Shown in pieces: positions 16,399-24,247 of a stretch of 33,898 nucleotides of DNA. The notes beneath the pieces were generated by a model. The model did no database searches. It was not told the origin of the DNA and saw only the letters and a program-made list of their open reading frames with translations. How positions within the stretch are numbered: the stretch's first letter is position 1; each line of letters opens with the position of its first letter. The translations under genes and the position numbers were made by a program. Source of the DNA: a virus; IMG/VR virus record IMGVR_UViG_3300044699_000107, positions 1-33,898 of that record; one strand, 5' to 3'.

Positions 16399-17758
16399 GG
16401 GGGAGGTCCGCATGGACGGCCTTCTGGCGGAGCATCGCTTTGAAGCTGGCCGCCGCGTCTGCCGGCGCCACATCTGGACGCGCGGCGAGGCCTGCGGCCG
16501 CCGCGACGGCCGGCTTCGAGAAGGGCTGATCGGCATCGCGCTCGGCGAGGGCGGCCAGGCTGTACATCTGCTGCTGCATGTAGGGCGTGTTGCCGCCCTT
16601 CACCGGGCCTTTGTCGTGATACTTGAAGCGGACTTCGTCCGGCGACAGCCCCGACAGGATCGCGGCCGCGGCCGCCGTCGTGCGCGTCGCCGTGTCCATC
16701 CGGAACAAGTCGTCGAGATCGACCTCGGTGCCGTAGGGTTTCGGGAGCTCGAGGCCTTCATCGAGGCAAAGCTCGAGACATTCGATCAGGATCTGCAGCG
16801 CCTGCGCGTAGTACTGCTGCAAGAGCGGCTCGACGTTGGCGTAGGGCGGCGGCGGGCCGACCCCGATCATGTACGGCTGCACATGGAAGCAGCTGCAGAC
16901 CGTCTCCCCCGTCCACTTCAACTGTTCGATGAGCTGCGCGTCCGTCGCGTTGACGCTCATGGCTTCGTACTTGAGGCCGTCGCCGAGGACTGCGACTTTG
17001 CCGATGTTGTCGCCGCCGAAATTGGTCTCCCAGTACGCCTTGAGCCGATCGGCGGTCGCTTGCCCGATCGCGCCGGGCGCGGTCAGGACGCCGCCGGGCC
17101 GGCTGCCGTTGGTGAAGAAGGACGTCGAGTTCGTCTGAATCGCGAGGCCCTGCATCGCCGCCACGCCGCACGCGTAGATCGGCGACACCCCGATCAAGGG
17201 GTGATAGAGCGCGACCATCGTGTCGTGGATGATCTCGCGCGCCGGCACCGTGATGGTGTCCGTCGGCAGCCCGGAGAGGTCGTCGCGTTTGAGCTCGTAG
17301 TACACCGCGCCGTCGGGCGCCACGAGTGGCGTCACGCGCGTCGGGTCGAGGACGTACAGCGCCTTCACAATCCCGCGCGCGTCGCGCGCCTTCAGGATGT
17401 ACGTGTTGCCGTGAATCAGCTTGCTGACGATCCACTGCTCGATGAACTTGATCCGCGTCTGGTAGCGGTTCGGTTTGCGGAGGACGGGCGAGAACGAGGC
17501 CGACTCGGCGGGGGTCCAGATCCCGTGCACATCTTCGGCGACCAGGCGGAGACAGAGTTTCGCGATATCGGAGGCAATCAGCGTGACGCACGCGAAGATC
17601 GCGCTGAACGTCAGCACGGTGTCCATGTGGACCTCGGCGTTCCGTTGCCAGGCGCCCATGAACGGCTCCCGAATGACGGACCACCAGCCGCCCCGCCCGC
17701 TGAGGGCCTGGAGCTGGAGACCTTTGGTCCGCGCGATCGTGAAGGGCCCGATCTGCAC
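16388..17758 (-). CDS. Portal protein, HK97 family
   Basis: An intact 456-residue protein. It starts MQIGPFTIARTKGLQLQALS and contains NAEVHMDTVLTFSAIFACVT, KPNRYQTRIKFIEQWIVSKL, GNTYILKARDARGIVKALYV, GVSPIYACGVAAMQGLAIQT and TEVDLDDLFRMDTATRTTAA. The 'V.A.......A...P......HP......T...F.E', 'GN.Y....R...G.V..L..LDP..V' and 'G.SP...' motifs identify the HK97-type portal, the 12-subunit ring through which DNA is packaged. The length is typical (400-500). It follows a small conserved gene and precedes the fibre and connector genes. No sequence anomalies. Confidence 0.93.
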   Translation of the reverse strand: MQIGPFTIARTKGLQLQALSGRGGWWSVIREPFMGAWQRNAEVHMDTVLTFSAIFACVTLIASDIAKLCLRLVAEDVHGIWTPAESASFSPVLRKPNRYQTRIKFIEQWIVSKLIHGNTYILKARDARGIVKALYVLDPTRVTPLVAPDGAVYYELKRDDLSGLPTDTITVPAREIIHDTMVALYHPLIGVSPIYACGVAAMQGLAIQTNSTSFFTNGSRPGGVLTAPGAIGQATADRLKAYWETNFGGDNIGKVAVLGDGLKYEAMSVNATDAQLIEQLKWTGETVCSCFHVQPYMIGVGPPPPYANVEPLLQQYYAQALQILIECLELCLDEGLELPKPYGTEVDLDDLFRMDTATRTTAAAAAILSGLSPDEVRFKYHDKGPVKGGNTPYMQQQMYSLAALAERDADQPFSKPAVAAAAGLAARPDVAPADAAASFKAMLRQKAVHADLPHAA

Positions 17759-17760
17759 CG

Positions 17761-17982
17761 CTACTTCTTCGCCTTGCCGCGAAAGTCGGCCGTGGTGATC
17801 GGCGAGACAGGCTGCGAGGGTGTCCGCGGCGCGGGCGGTGGGGGATCGTGGTACGCCGCCATGCCCTGCGCGACGAGGTTGTCCACCTCGGTCGCCGCGA
17901 CCTCGTACACGTCGCCAGCCTCATGGGCCGCGCCGTGATGGGTGTGGAACTTCAGCGCCTTGACCGTGACCTTGTCAGACAT
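17761..17982 (-). CDS. Small unknown protein upstream of the portal
   Basis: This 73-residue protein (MSDKVTVKALKFHTHHGAAH) continues EAGDVYEVAATEVDNLVAQG and ends with a Pro-rich, basic tail (PPPPAPRTPSQPVSPITTAD, FRGKAKK). The first half 'KV..L..H.H.G..Y..GD.Y.V.......L...G.A' is a common small phage domain often found near the portal or capsid. Its role is unknown. It overlaps the methyltransferase stop by 8 bases and ends 3 bases before the portal start. Confidence 0.65.
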   Translation of the reverse strand: MSDKVTVKALKFHTHHGAAHEAGDVYEVAATEVDNLVAQGMAAYHDPPPPAPRTPSQPVSPITTADFRGKAKK

Positions 17983-18568
17983 GGGCCTCCTTGATGCCGT
18001 AGATCAACTGCACACCGTCTGAGTGCGGGGGCGTGGACTGATACCGCGTGCACGTCAGCCCGCCTGTCGCTGCGAAGGCGTCCCAGGCCCGCTGCACGCC
18101 GGGGAACGAGCGGTTCCCGTAATCGTCGCCGCAGATCAGGCCGCCGGGTTTCACATGCGGCACCCACGCCGCGAGGTCCGCGCGCACGGCCGCTTCGCTG
18201 TGGTCCGCGTCGATGTAGAGGTAATCAATCGGTTCGGTCCAGGTCTGCGCCGCCTGGAGCGTGGACGTCGGCATCAGCCGGACGTTCGTGACCCCCGCCG
18301 ACGCGAGGTTGCGCGCACAGGTGACGAGCAGCCAGGGCGAGGTCCGGCCCGCGTGGTAGATGTCGTCCGACCACGTATCGACACACGTCAGCACGCCGCG
18401 CCAGCGGGCAATCGATCGCGCGACCGGAATCGCCGAGGCCCCCAGGAACGTCCCGAGCTCCACGCACACGACGGGCCGGTGCTGCTCGAGCAGCGCCAGG
18501 AGCTGATCGCCGTGATGGAACCAGCCCGGCACCAGCGGCGCCGTCTCGAGCGCGGCCAGGGTGCTCAC
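17975..18568 (-). CDS. SAM-dependent methyltransferase (Methyltransf_24-like)
   Basis: An intact 197-residue protein. The core motifs are VVCVELGTFLGASAIPVARS (motif I with E-x-G-x-x-x-G-x-S), VLTCVDTWSDDIYHAGRTSP, YLYIDADHSEAAVRADLAAW (acidic motif with D-x-D-H) and VPHVKPGGLICGDDYGNRSF. These place it in the class I, Methyltransf_24 / cephalosporin hydroxylase-like group, often sugar O-methyltransferases in glycan clusters. The start at 18568 overlaps the preceding gene. It lies in the head gene block with a glycosyltransferase 120 bases upstream. A sugar or protein target is possible; the substrate is not visible. Confidence 0.85.
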   Translation of the reverse strand: MSTLAALETAPLVPGWFHHGDQLLALLEQHRPVVCVELGTFLGASAIPVARSIARWRGVLTCVDTWSDDIYHAGRTSPWLLVTCARNLASAGVTNVRLMPTSTLQAAQTWTEPIDYLYIDADHSEAAVRADLAAWVPHVKPGGLICGDDYGNRSFPGVQRAWDAFAATGGLTCTRYQSTPPHSDGVQLIYGIKEAHV

Positions 18569-18768
18569 CGATCCACCGTGGTATAGCCGCGCTTCAGGAG
18601 CTCCGCGATCAGCGCCGCTTGGGCGACCGGGTGAAACTTCGCGGTCCCACTGAACCCGCTCCCATCCGGCGGGCGCAGTTCGACGAGCTCATCCACCGGC
18701 GCCGGCTTCGCTTTGGGGGATGCCGTAGGCGTGCTGGCCAATGTGTTCAATCTCCTTCGAGAGGTCAT
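18565..18768 (-). CDS. Small unknown protein in the head gene block
   Basis: The C-terminal part reads VDELVELRPPDGSGFSGTAK, FHPVAQAALIAELLKRGYTT, then VDR. It looks like a small globular domain. Two starts are possible. ATG at 18768 gives 67 residues with a Ser/Thr/Pro-rich N-terminus overlapping the glycosyltransferase. GTG at 18696 gives 44 residues and the usual short overlap with the glycosyltransferase stop (18689). I favour the GTG because the extra segment is read in another frame by the upstream gene. It ends in an ATGA-type overlap with the methyltransferase. No family recognised. Confidence 0.55.
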   Translation of the reverse strand: MTSRRRLNTLASTPTASPKAKPAPVDELVELRPPDGSGFSGTAKFHPVAQAALIAELLKRGYTTVDR

Positions 18769-19305
18769 GGTCGATGTATATCGGGTAGCCGGCCGCCCGG
18801 AGCGCGCGACAGAACCCGACGTCTTCGCCGATGTCGCCGCCCTGCGCGTTGAGGCCGTGCCGGAACCAGGGCCGCGGCAGATCCGCCACGACGTCGGTGC
18901 GCATCAACAGCGCGCCCATGCCGCAATAGTCCACGGCTTCGAGGCCCGTCGACGTCGCGAGCGTCGGAATCCGCTGCTCGTCCCGAAACGCCGTGAACAA
19001 CCCCGACGCCTGCCGCACGACGTAGTTGCACGCCACGATTGGCTGGTCGTGCATCGCCAGCAAGACGGCGGTTTCCCGGGCACGCTCATGTCCGTATCGA
19101 GCCAGAGGAGATGCGTCGCGCCTTGCTTCAGCGCCGATTCCAGAAACCACTCGCGGCCCACGTGGATATACGTGGCCGCGACGAAGTTGAGGGAGACGTC
19201 TTTGCCCACGGGCCCAACTCGCGGTGTACGCGAACAGGTGCGCGGCATCGACGGCGAAGGTGGCCGGCACGGCATCCCGTGTCGGCCCCCAATCGCTAAC
19301 CGCAT
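18689..19305 (-). CDS. Glycosyltransferase, GT-A type with DTD motif (frameshifted)
   Basis: The start is at 19305 (MRLAIG). After an indel in a G run near 19290 the protein reads PTRDAVPATFAVDAAHLFAY. It continues VSLNFVAATYIHVGREWFLE, ALKQGATHLLWLDTDMSVP, ETAVLLAMHDQPIVACNYVV, ATSTGLEAVDYCGMGALLMR and GGDIGEDVGFCRALRAAGYP, then IYIDHDLSKEIEHIGQ. The LLWLDTD metal/nucleotide-sugar motif, the VACNYV segment and the GEDVGFC acceptor motif identify a family 2-like GT-A glycosyltransferase of about 205 residues. Three indels (near 19290, 19210 and 19080) are needed. It lies immediately after the major capsid gene, which suggests glycosylation of a capsid component, as reported for some actinobacterial phages. 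The acceptor is unknown. Confidence 0.75.
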
Positions 19306-19308
19306 CGT

Positions 19309-21222
19309 CTACGTGCCGACGTACGCCGCCGCTGTGATGTACCGGACGGCTGCGGTCCGCGCGCGAATCCAGGTGATCATCCGCTCGGCGCGGAGGCCCA
19401 CCAGGTTGCGCTGCCACAGCGACAGGTACACCGTCGTCGCGTCCACCGTGTCGGTCGGCGCCGAGTCCATCTGGACCGACGCTTCCCGGCTGACATCGAT
19501 CCGGACCCCGCCTTCATCCGCGAAGAGAATCGACGGCGCATGGACGAGGATCACGCGGGTGCTGACGTTGTTGCTGACGATGACCGGCATCCCGAAGAGC
19601 GTCCCGCCCTGGGCGGTGATGCCCGGGAAGAGTGGCTGTCCGAGCGCGTTCAGCGACACGGAGAGTCCGAACGCGTTCGAATCGGACATCAGCCACACGC
19701 TGCCATCGAGCGGGATGTTCGCCGCCGTGAAGACCGCGATCGACGTCGCCAGATCCAGCTTGGCCGCCGCCGCCGTCACGCCCGAGGCCGCCGCGGTGGA
19801 GGCGCCGTTGGTGATCGACGCGGGCGACACGTTGGCCGCCACGGCCACCGCCGGATCGTTGAACTGGACATCGAGGAACGCGCCCATGCCGGCGATCATT
19901 TCCTCGCGCACGAGGGCTTCCGCCGACGGGGTCGAGAGGGTCACGAGCTCTTCCGAGAGCACGATGATCCCGGCCGCTTTCGCGAACGGGACGGTCACCG
20001 TCGCGTAGTCAGCCTTCGTCACCGGCTTGGGCTTGTTCTGGCCCACCCACCCGTAGGTGCCGCCGGTCGTCTGGCTCGGCACGGAGACGTTGAACGGCAC
20101 CTGCCGGAGTCCGGGAATCCGCCCGAGGAGCGTCCGCGGCCGGAGCAGTTCCAGGAAACTCGTTCAGCGGTGGCGTCACGACGAGCGGGCCCGCCCAGGT
20201 CGCATCCGTGGTCGTGCCGGCGGCGACCGCCGCCTTCGTCCGCCACATGTGCTCGACCATCTGCTCGACTTCCGGCGTCGAGTCCTTCCACAGCTTGGTG
20301 TGCTGAAGGTTTTGTACGAGTCGCCGCCGCCGGCCGCCAGCGCCATGCACATGCGGGCGAACGCCGTCCCCTTCGGGACATTCGCTTTCACCGTGATGAT
20401 TGGCGTGGTGGACGTGCCGCCCCGGAGCTCGGCGGCCGCGACACTGCCGGTCGTCGGCGTGATGCGCGTGGCCACCGCGAGGTTCATCTTTTCCATGTCG
20501 CGCAAGTCAGTCAGTTCGGCGTCACAGGCTTTCACTTCGAGGCTGAGCGTGTCGTATTTCTCGCGCTCCGCATCATCTTTTGAGCGCCCTTCCCCAACCA
20601 CCTTCGTTTGAATCTCCTGCATGGCGGCATAGGACGCGGCGCGTTTGTTTTCAAAGGCGACAATTTGTTCTTGGATGGTCATCGGGGGCGCCGCTTTCTG
20701 GAGGCGCACGATCGGCAAGGAGCCCGTAACGCCGGGCGGATGAAGGCCGGACGCGGCCAGATCGAGTTCTTTGATGGTGTGGATCGTGGCGCTCGCATTC
20801 GCGGGCACCGTCACGAGCGAGAGTTCCACGACTTCCGTTTGCAGGAAGTGCATCCCGCCGCTTTCCATGTAGGCGTGTTCAATCGACCGGAAGCCGATCG
20901 AGACCCCGGAGACAAGGCCGGCTTTGACGCTCTGCCACGCTTCGTCGACGCGGTCCTTCAGCGTGCCGGGTTCGTCGATCGTCGGGATCGTCGCTTCGAA
21001 TGCGATGCCCTCTTTCGTGGGCTTGTTGAATTTGGTGAAGCCGACGGGTTTCTTGCTGTCGTGATACAGCAGGAGCGGGAGCGGATTTTTAAAGGAGACT
21101 CCGAGCGGTTCGATAATATCTCCAGCCCGATCAGGCTCTGGCGTGGTCGCAATGCCAGAGATGACACGCTTGTCAGCGTCAACGGCTTTGACGTGGAGGA
21201 CGGCATAGGCGCGGTTCACCAT
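19309..21222 (-). CDS. Prohead protease fused to HK97-type major capsid protein
   Basis: Residues 1-170 are an S78-type prohead protease. They read VISGIATTPEPDRAGDIIEP, LPLLLYHDSKKPVGFTKFNK (catalytic His), LVSGVSIGFRSIEHAYMESG (catalytic Ser) and VVELSLVTVPANASATIH. A helical scaffold-like region follows (MTIQEQIVAFENKRAASYAA). The capsid domain is PLVVTPPLNEFLELLRPRTL, GGTYGWVGQNKPKPVTKADY and AEALVREEMIAGMGAFLDVQ, with LVGLRAERMITWIRARTAAV near the end. Two single-base indels, in an A run near 20312 and a T run near 20161, break the frame. Otherwise protease, delta domain and capsid form one gene of about 637 residues. Fusions of this kind occur in some siphoviruses. The protease is expected to cut itself and the delta domain away during maturation. 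Confidence 0.85.
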
Positions 21223-21304
21223 TTCGAGTGTGGCCGTCCGCGCGCGCCAGATGTTTGTCTAGTTGGAAAAGTCGCCCCAGCGCGGCGCGTCCTACCGTGG
21301 AGGG

Positions 21305-21436
21305 ATGCGCCCCAGGGACTCCAGTCGGCGGGTGCTCACGGTCGATGGCTACCGCCTCAGCGAGCAGTGGATCGAGCCGGATCCGTGGAGTTGGGTCTAC
21401 CGCTGCCCCCCGCGGCCGGGCCTAGCGCAACCGTAA
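21305..21436 (+). CDS. Possible small plus-strand ORF
   Basis: A 43-codon frame reads MRPRDSSRRVLTVDGYRLSE, then QWIEPDPWSWVYRCPPRPG. Its alternating hydrophobic pattern and aromatic content look like a real small protein, and an AGGG lies just upstream. It occupies the gap between the ribbon-helix-helix gene (ends 21422) and the protease-capsid gene (starts 21222), in the direction opposite to the operon, with a 15-base antisense overlap. No family is recognised. It could also be chance, given the high GC content. Confidence 0.35.
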   Translation: MRPRDSSRRVLTVDGYRLSEQWIEPDPWSWVYRCPPRPGLAQP

Positions 21437-21619
21437 CCGCAACAGTCGCCGCACCAACGCCGACACCGACGTCTCCTCTTCATTGGCTAACCGGATCAGC
21501 TTGTCGTGTTCACCGGCCGGTAACCAGGTACTGACCGAGGAGGACGGCTCGACGTTCCGGGGCCGACCCTGGTGGACGGGTTCCTCGAGCGCTGGCCCGA
21601 TCGGGAGCACGCGCTTCAT
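21422..21619 (-). CDS. Ribbon-helix-helix (CopG/Arc-type) DNA-binding protein
   Basis: A 65-residue protein starting in an ATGA overlap with the large terminase stop (MKRVLPIGPALEEPVHQGRP). The C-terminal 40 residues (SSSVSTWLPAGEHDKLIRLA, NEEETSVSALVRRLLRLRLR) follow the ribbon-helix-helix pattern. A beta strand SVSTWLP is followed by helix GEHDKLIRLANEE and helix VSALVRRLLRLRL. Such proteins bind DNA as dimers. In this location it may regulate late transcription or assist packaging, which is inference. No indels. Confidence 0.75.
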   Translation of the reverse strand: MKRVLPIGPALEEPVHQGRPRNVEPSSSVSTWLPAGEHDKLIRLANEEETSVSALVRRLLRLRLR

Positions 21620-23186
21620 GCCGGGGCGGCGCCCCCGACCACCAGGAGTTGAAAGGCCGGCGGCGTGTCCCCGCCGTTCCGGTGCATCCGATCCGTCGCG
21701 TTGACGAGCGCGGAGGCCCCGTCGATGCGTTCGGTCGAGACGGCCTTCGACAGCTTGATATTGCCCGTCGCATCCTGCTCCGCCGCGGCGTTCCCGATGC
21801 ACCAGCGCAGGATCGGGTGCCCGTCGTGCCGGAGGGCCTTCGACAAGATCGCCGCTTCGAGCCCCTTGGTCGGCGCCGAGAGGGACCGGAAGCCCTGTCG
21901 AATCGGGACACAGGTGAAGCCGTCCTGCTCCTGGAGCCGCGTCACGAGGTCGGTCGCGTTCCAGGGATCGAAGGCGATCTCGCGCACCGTAAATTCCAGG
22001 GCCCACTCGTTGAGGTGGCGGCGCACGACTTCGTACTCGACCCGGTTGCCTGGCGTGGCGATCAGGAAGCCGTCGCGCACCCACTGGTCGTAGGGCACAC
22101 GGTCGCGCGTGACGCGTTCGAGGATGTTCTCCTTCGGGACGAAGAACGCGGCCAGCACGTCGAACCCGGGGCCTTCGTCGTCGGGAAACGTCGCGACCGC
22201 GGCGGTCAGGTCCTTCGTCGAGCTCAAGTCGAGCCCGACGTAGCAGCGCCGGCCCTTCAACCGCACGCGATACTCGGTCCGCGTCATGCGGCCACCGCGC
22301 AGCAGGCGTCCCAGGCGGCCAGACTCACCCACCGCTCGGCGCTTTCCGTCCACTGGTTGCAGTACAGCCGGCGAAACACCATCTCTTGCGCCGGGATCTC
22401 CTGGGCGCGCTTGCATAGAATCCGCATGTCCTCGAGGCTGCGGAAGTCCCCGAGCGCCGGGTTGCAGCGATGCCACTCGCGTTCGTCGGTCCAGTCGGCG
22501 TCGGCGGGCATCTCGTAGAGGATCGGGAGGAACGTCGGATCGAGGGACGGGTTCTCTTTGACCTTCTTCGCGTGGCTGTAGAGTTCCCAGAGGATCGAAT
22601 GCTTGTCGTAGCCGGCCGTCGAGATCGCGATCAGCAGCGGCTGCGCGCGCGCCCCCATGGACGTCGTGAGCACGTCGTAGAGATCGCGACTCGGCGCCGC
22701 GTGCATTTCGTCGTAGATGATCCGGGACGCGTTGAACCCGTGCTTGTTGTAGGCCTCCGCCGAGATCGCGCGATAGACCGTCCCGCTCGCGCGGTGGACC
22801 ATGCGCAGCTGCGAGTGGATGATGTCGATCGCGTCCAGCAGTTCCGGATCGGCGCGGACCATCTGCTCCGCCACGTTGAACACGATGGCCGCTTGATCGA
22901 GGTCCGCGGCGCACGAGTACACTTCCCCGCCGATCTCCCCATCGAATGCCAGGCCGTCGATCGCGAAGCCGGCCGCGAGCTCGCTCTTGCCGTTCTTCCG
23001 GGGCATCATCAGCAGACACGTTCGGTATTGGCGGAGCCCGTCCGGGTTCGTGTGAAAGAGCGGGCGCACGATGTCCCGTTCCTGCCAGCGACGCAGATGG
23101 AACGGCTGCCCGCCGAACGGCCCTTTCGTGTGCGTTAAGTTATTGATGACCGCGACCTTGCGATCGGATCCGGGGTTGCGGCTCAT
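21616..23186 (-). CDS. Terminase large subunit
   Basis: The ATP-driven DNA packaging motor. From the ATG at 23186 (MSRNPGSDRKVAVINNLTHT) the ATPase domain shows a P-loop-like CLLMMPRKNGKSELAAG, then YSCAADLDQAAIVFNVAEQM, Walker B RIIYDEMHAAP and coupling motif ISTAGYDKHS. The nuclease domain has YVGLDLSSTKDLTAAVATFP with a catalytic Asp, then FTVREIAFDPWNATDLVTRL, and GNIKLSKAVSTERIDGASAL near the end. The two halves are in different frames and join at an ATGA at about 22285. The first ends WDACCAVAA, the second begins MTRTEYRV. One lost or added base restores the usual single protein of about 520 residues. A natural two-gene split is possible but less likely. Confidence 0.92.
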
Positions 23187-23740
23187 TTCAGGAGGCCCGC
23201 CCACTTGGAGAGACCTGCGCGCCCGGTTTCTCCTCCACGAGGGGCTTCCCGAAGGGCTGCAGGCAGAAGTCCTTCTTCCAGGTCGCGACGCGGTGCATCA
23301 GGCCCCGGTGGTTGGGCCCCCCTGCCGTCGAGGGTGAGGCGCTCAGCGTCCGCTCGAGCACCACGGCCCGACACAGCATTGCGAACGCGGCGGCCGTGGC
23401 CGGCGTCAACGTCCGCACGGCCACCGCATGCGGCGCGAGCTCGTGCCAGATCGCCAGCGCGGCGACCCGGGCCTGCCCCTCGTCGACGCGCGCCTGCACC
23501 TCGGCGATCTGCGGGTTGGGATTGCTGGGATCAGCGCCCTGTTGCAGAAACGCGAGCTCCGCCCGGAGGGTGTCGAGTTCGCCCACCGGTCCCTGGAGCT
23601 CGGCCGGGGCGGGCGACCCCGTCCGTCGGCAGGATCGCGGCCGGCCTCGCGCTCGGATGCCGGACGACGACGGCCCGTGGCCCGTTGCCCTTCTTCCGCC
23701 CTGATCCGACGCGCCGTCCGCCGCTGCCTTTCCCGCCCAT
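23183..23740 (-). CDS. Terminase small subunit
   Basis: The ATG at 23740 is preceded by a GAGGTGG ribosome-binding site and begins MGGKGSGGRRVGSGRKKGNG, the basic N-terminus typical of small terminases. After an indel near 23600 it continues GELDTLRAELAFLQQGADPS, NPQIAEVQARVDEGQARVAA, WHELAPHAVAVRTLTPATAA and AFAMLCRAVVLERTLSAS, then WKKDFCLQPFGKPLVEEKPG. An indel near 23220 restores an end SKWAGLLK with the stop overlapping the large terminase ATG. The helical body and the L-TPATAAAFAMLCR segment match the P27-type small subunit, which recognises phage DNA and loads the large subunit. Confidence 0.8.
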
Positions 23741-23743
23741 CAC

Positions 23744-23875
23744 GCCACCTCAGCAGAACTTTTGAAACTCCAGCGTTTTTGAAACGCCGCGCAGGTGCGT
23801 TCTTTCCGGAGCGGTTTCCCGGCCCCCGGGGGTCGGGAACACTTTCGATCCCCCCCTGCCCGTGCGCGTTGGTGT
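23744..23875. other. Intergenic region, candidate packaging-site or terminator region
   Basis: This 132-bp gap lies between the small terminase and the HNH gene. It holds two TTTTGAAAC copies spaced 17 bases apart (23760-23768 and 23777-23785) and a GC-rich 20-bp inverted repeat at 23818-23837. In many cos-type phages the cohesive end or terminase binding site lies here, next to the terminase genes and an HNH gene. The sequence alone cannot tell a cos site from a transcription terminator, and no cleavage site can be assigned. Confidence 0.35.
23818..23837. repeat. Near-perfect 20-bp palindrome
   Basis: The two halves, CCCGGCCCCC and GGGGGTCGGG, are inverted copies with one mismatch. The stem has no following T-run on the minus strand (CCGGAAAGAACGCACC is upstream on that strand), so a simple intrinsic terminator is not obvious. 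Confidence 0.6.
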
Positions 23876-24214
23876 TCATCGACGTGCGACTCCGCGCGCG
23901 GACTCTTCGCGTGTCTTCGTGCGATCGCAGTCGTGACAGATCACTTGCTCGTTGGTCTCGTCGTCGCGTCCACCTTCGGCGAGCGGAATGGGGTGGTCAC
24001 GGACGATCTCGCGCAGCGTCGGCAGTGGTCGACGACAGCGCGCGCACCAGGGATGCGCAGCATGTAAGGCCGCGCGTCGTCGTTGGAGTGCGCGGCCGCG
24101 CAGGCGCGTGACGATGGGTCGGTCTCTCGTGCGCCAGGCCGCGACCAGGTGCGTCGTACAGTTGAGCGCGCCGCACGTGGGGTGCGGGCAGGGGCGCGGT
24201 GGCGCCATCGCCAT
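23876..24214 (-). CDS. HNH endonuclease next to the terminase
   Basis: An intact 112-residue protein (MAMAPPRPCPHPTCGALNCT). The N-terminus has a cysteine cluster (CPHPTCGALNCT) and a basic LRGRALQRRRAALHAAHPW. The nuclease part is CARCRRPLPTLREIVRDHPI, PLAEGGRDDETNEQVICHDC, DRTKTREESARG. It has two CxxC zinc pairs, D-H catalytic residues and the Asn of the HNH fold. HNH proteins directly upstream of terminases are common in cos phages, where HK97 gp74 is needed for packaging. This one is therefore probably part of the packaging machinery rather than a homing element. Confidence 0.88.
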   Translation of the reverse strand: MAMAPPRPCPHPTCGALNCTTHLVAAWRTRDRPIVTRLRGRALQRRRAALHAAHPWCARCRRPLPTLREIVRDHPIPLAEGGRDDETNEQVICHDCDRTKTREESARGVARR

Positions 24215-24247
24215 CAGGGGCCCCCGATCGAGCGGTCAGTCGCGCAT

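Noticed and set aside
15818-17938. A 706-codon open frame on the plus strand
   Set aside because: It runs antisense to the portal and collagen-like genes, which have clear family motifs. High GC content creates long open frames opposite real genes.
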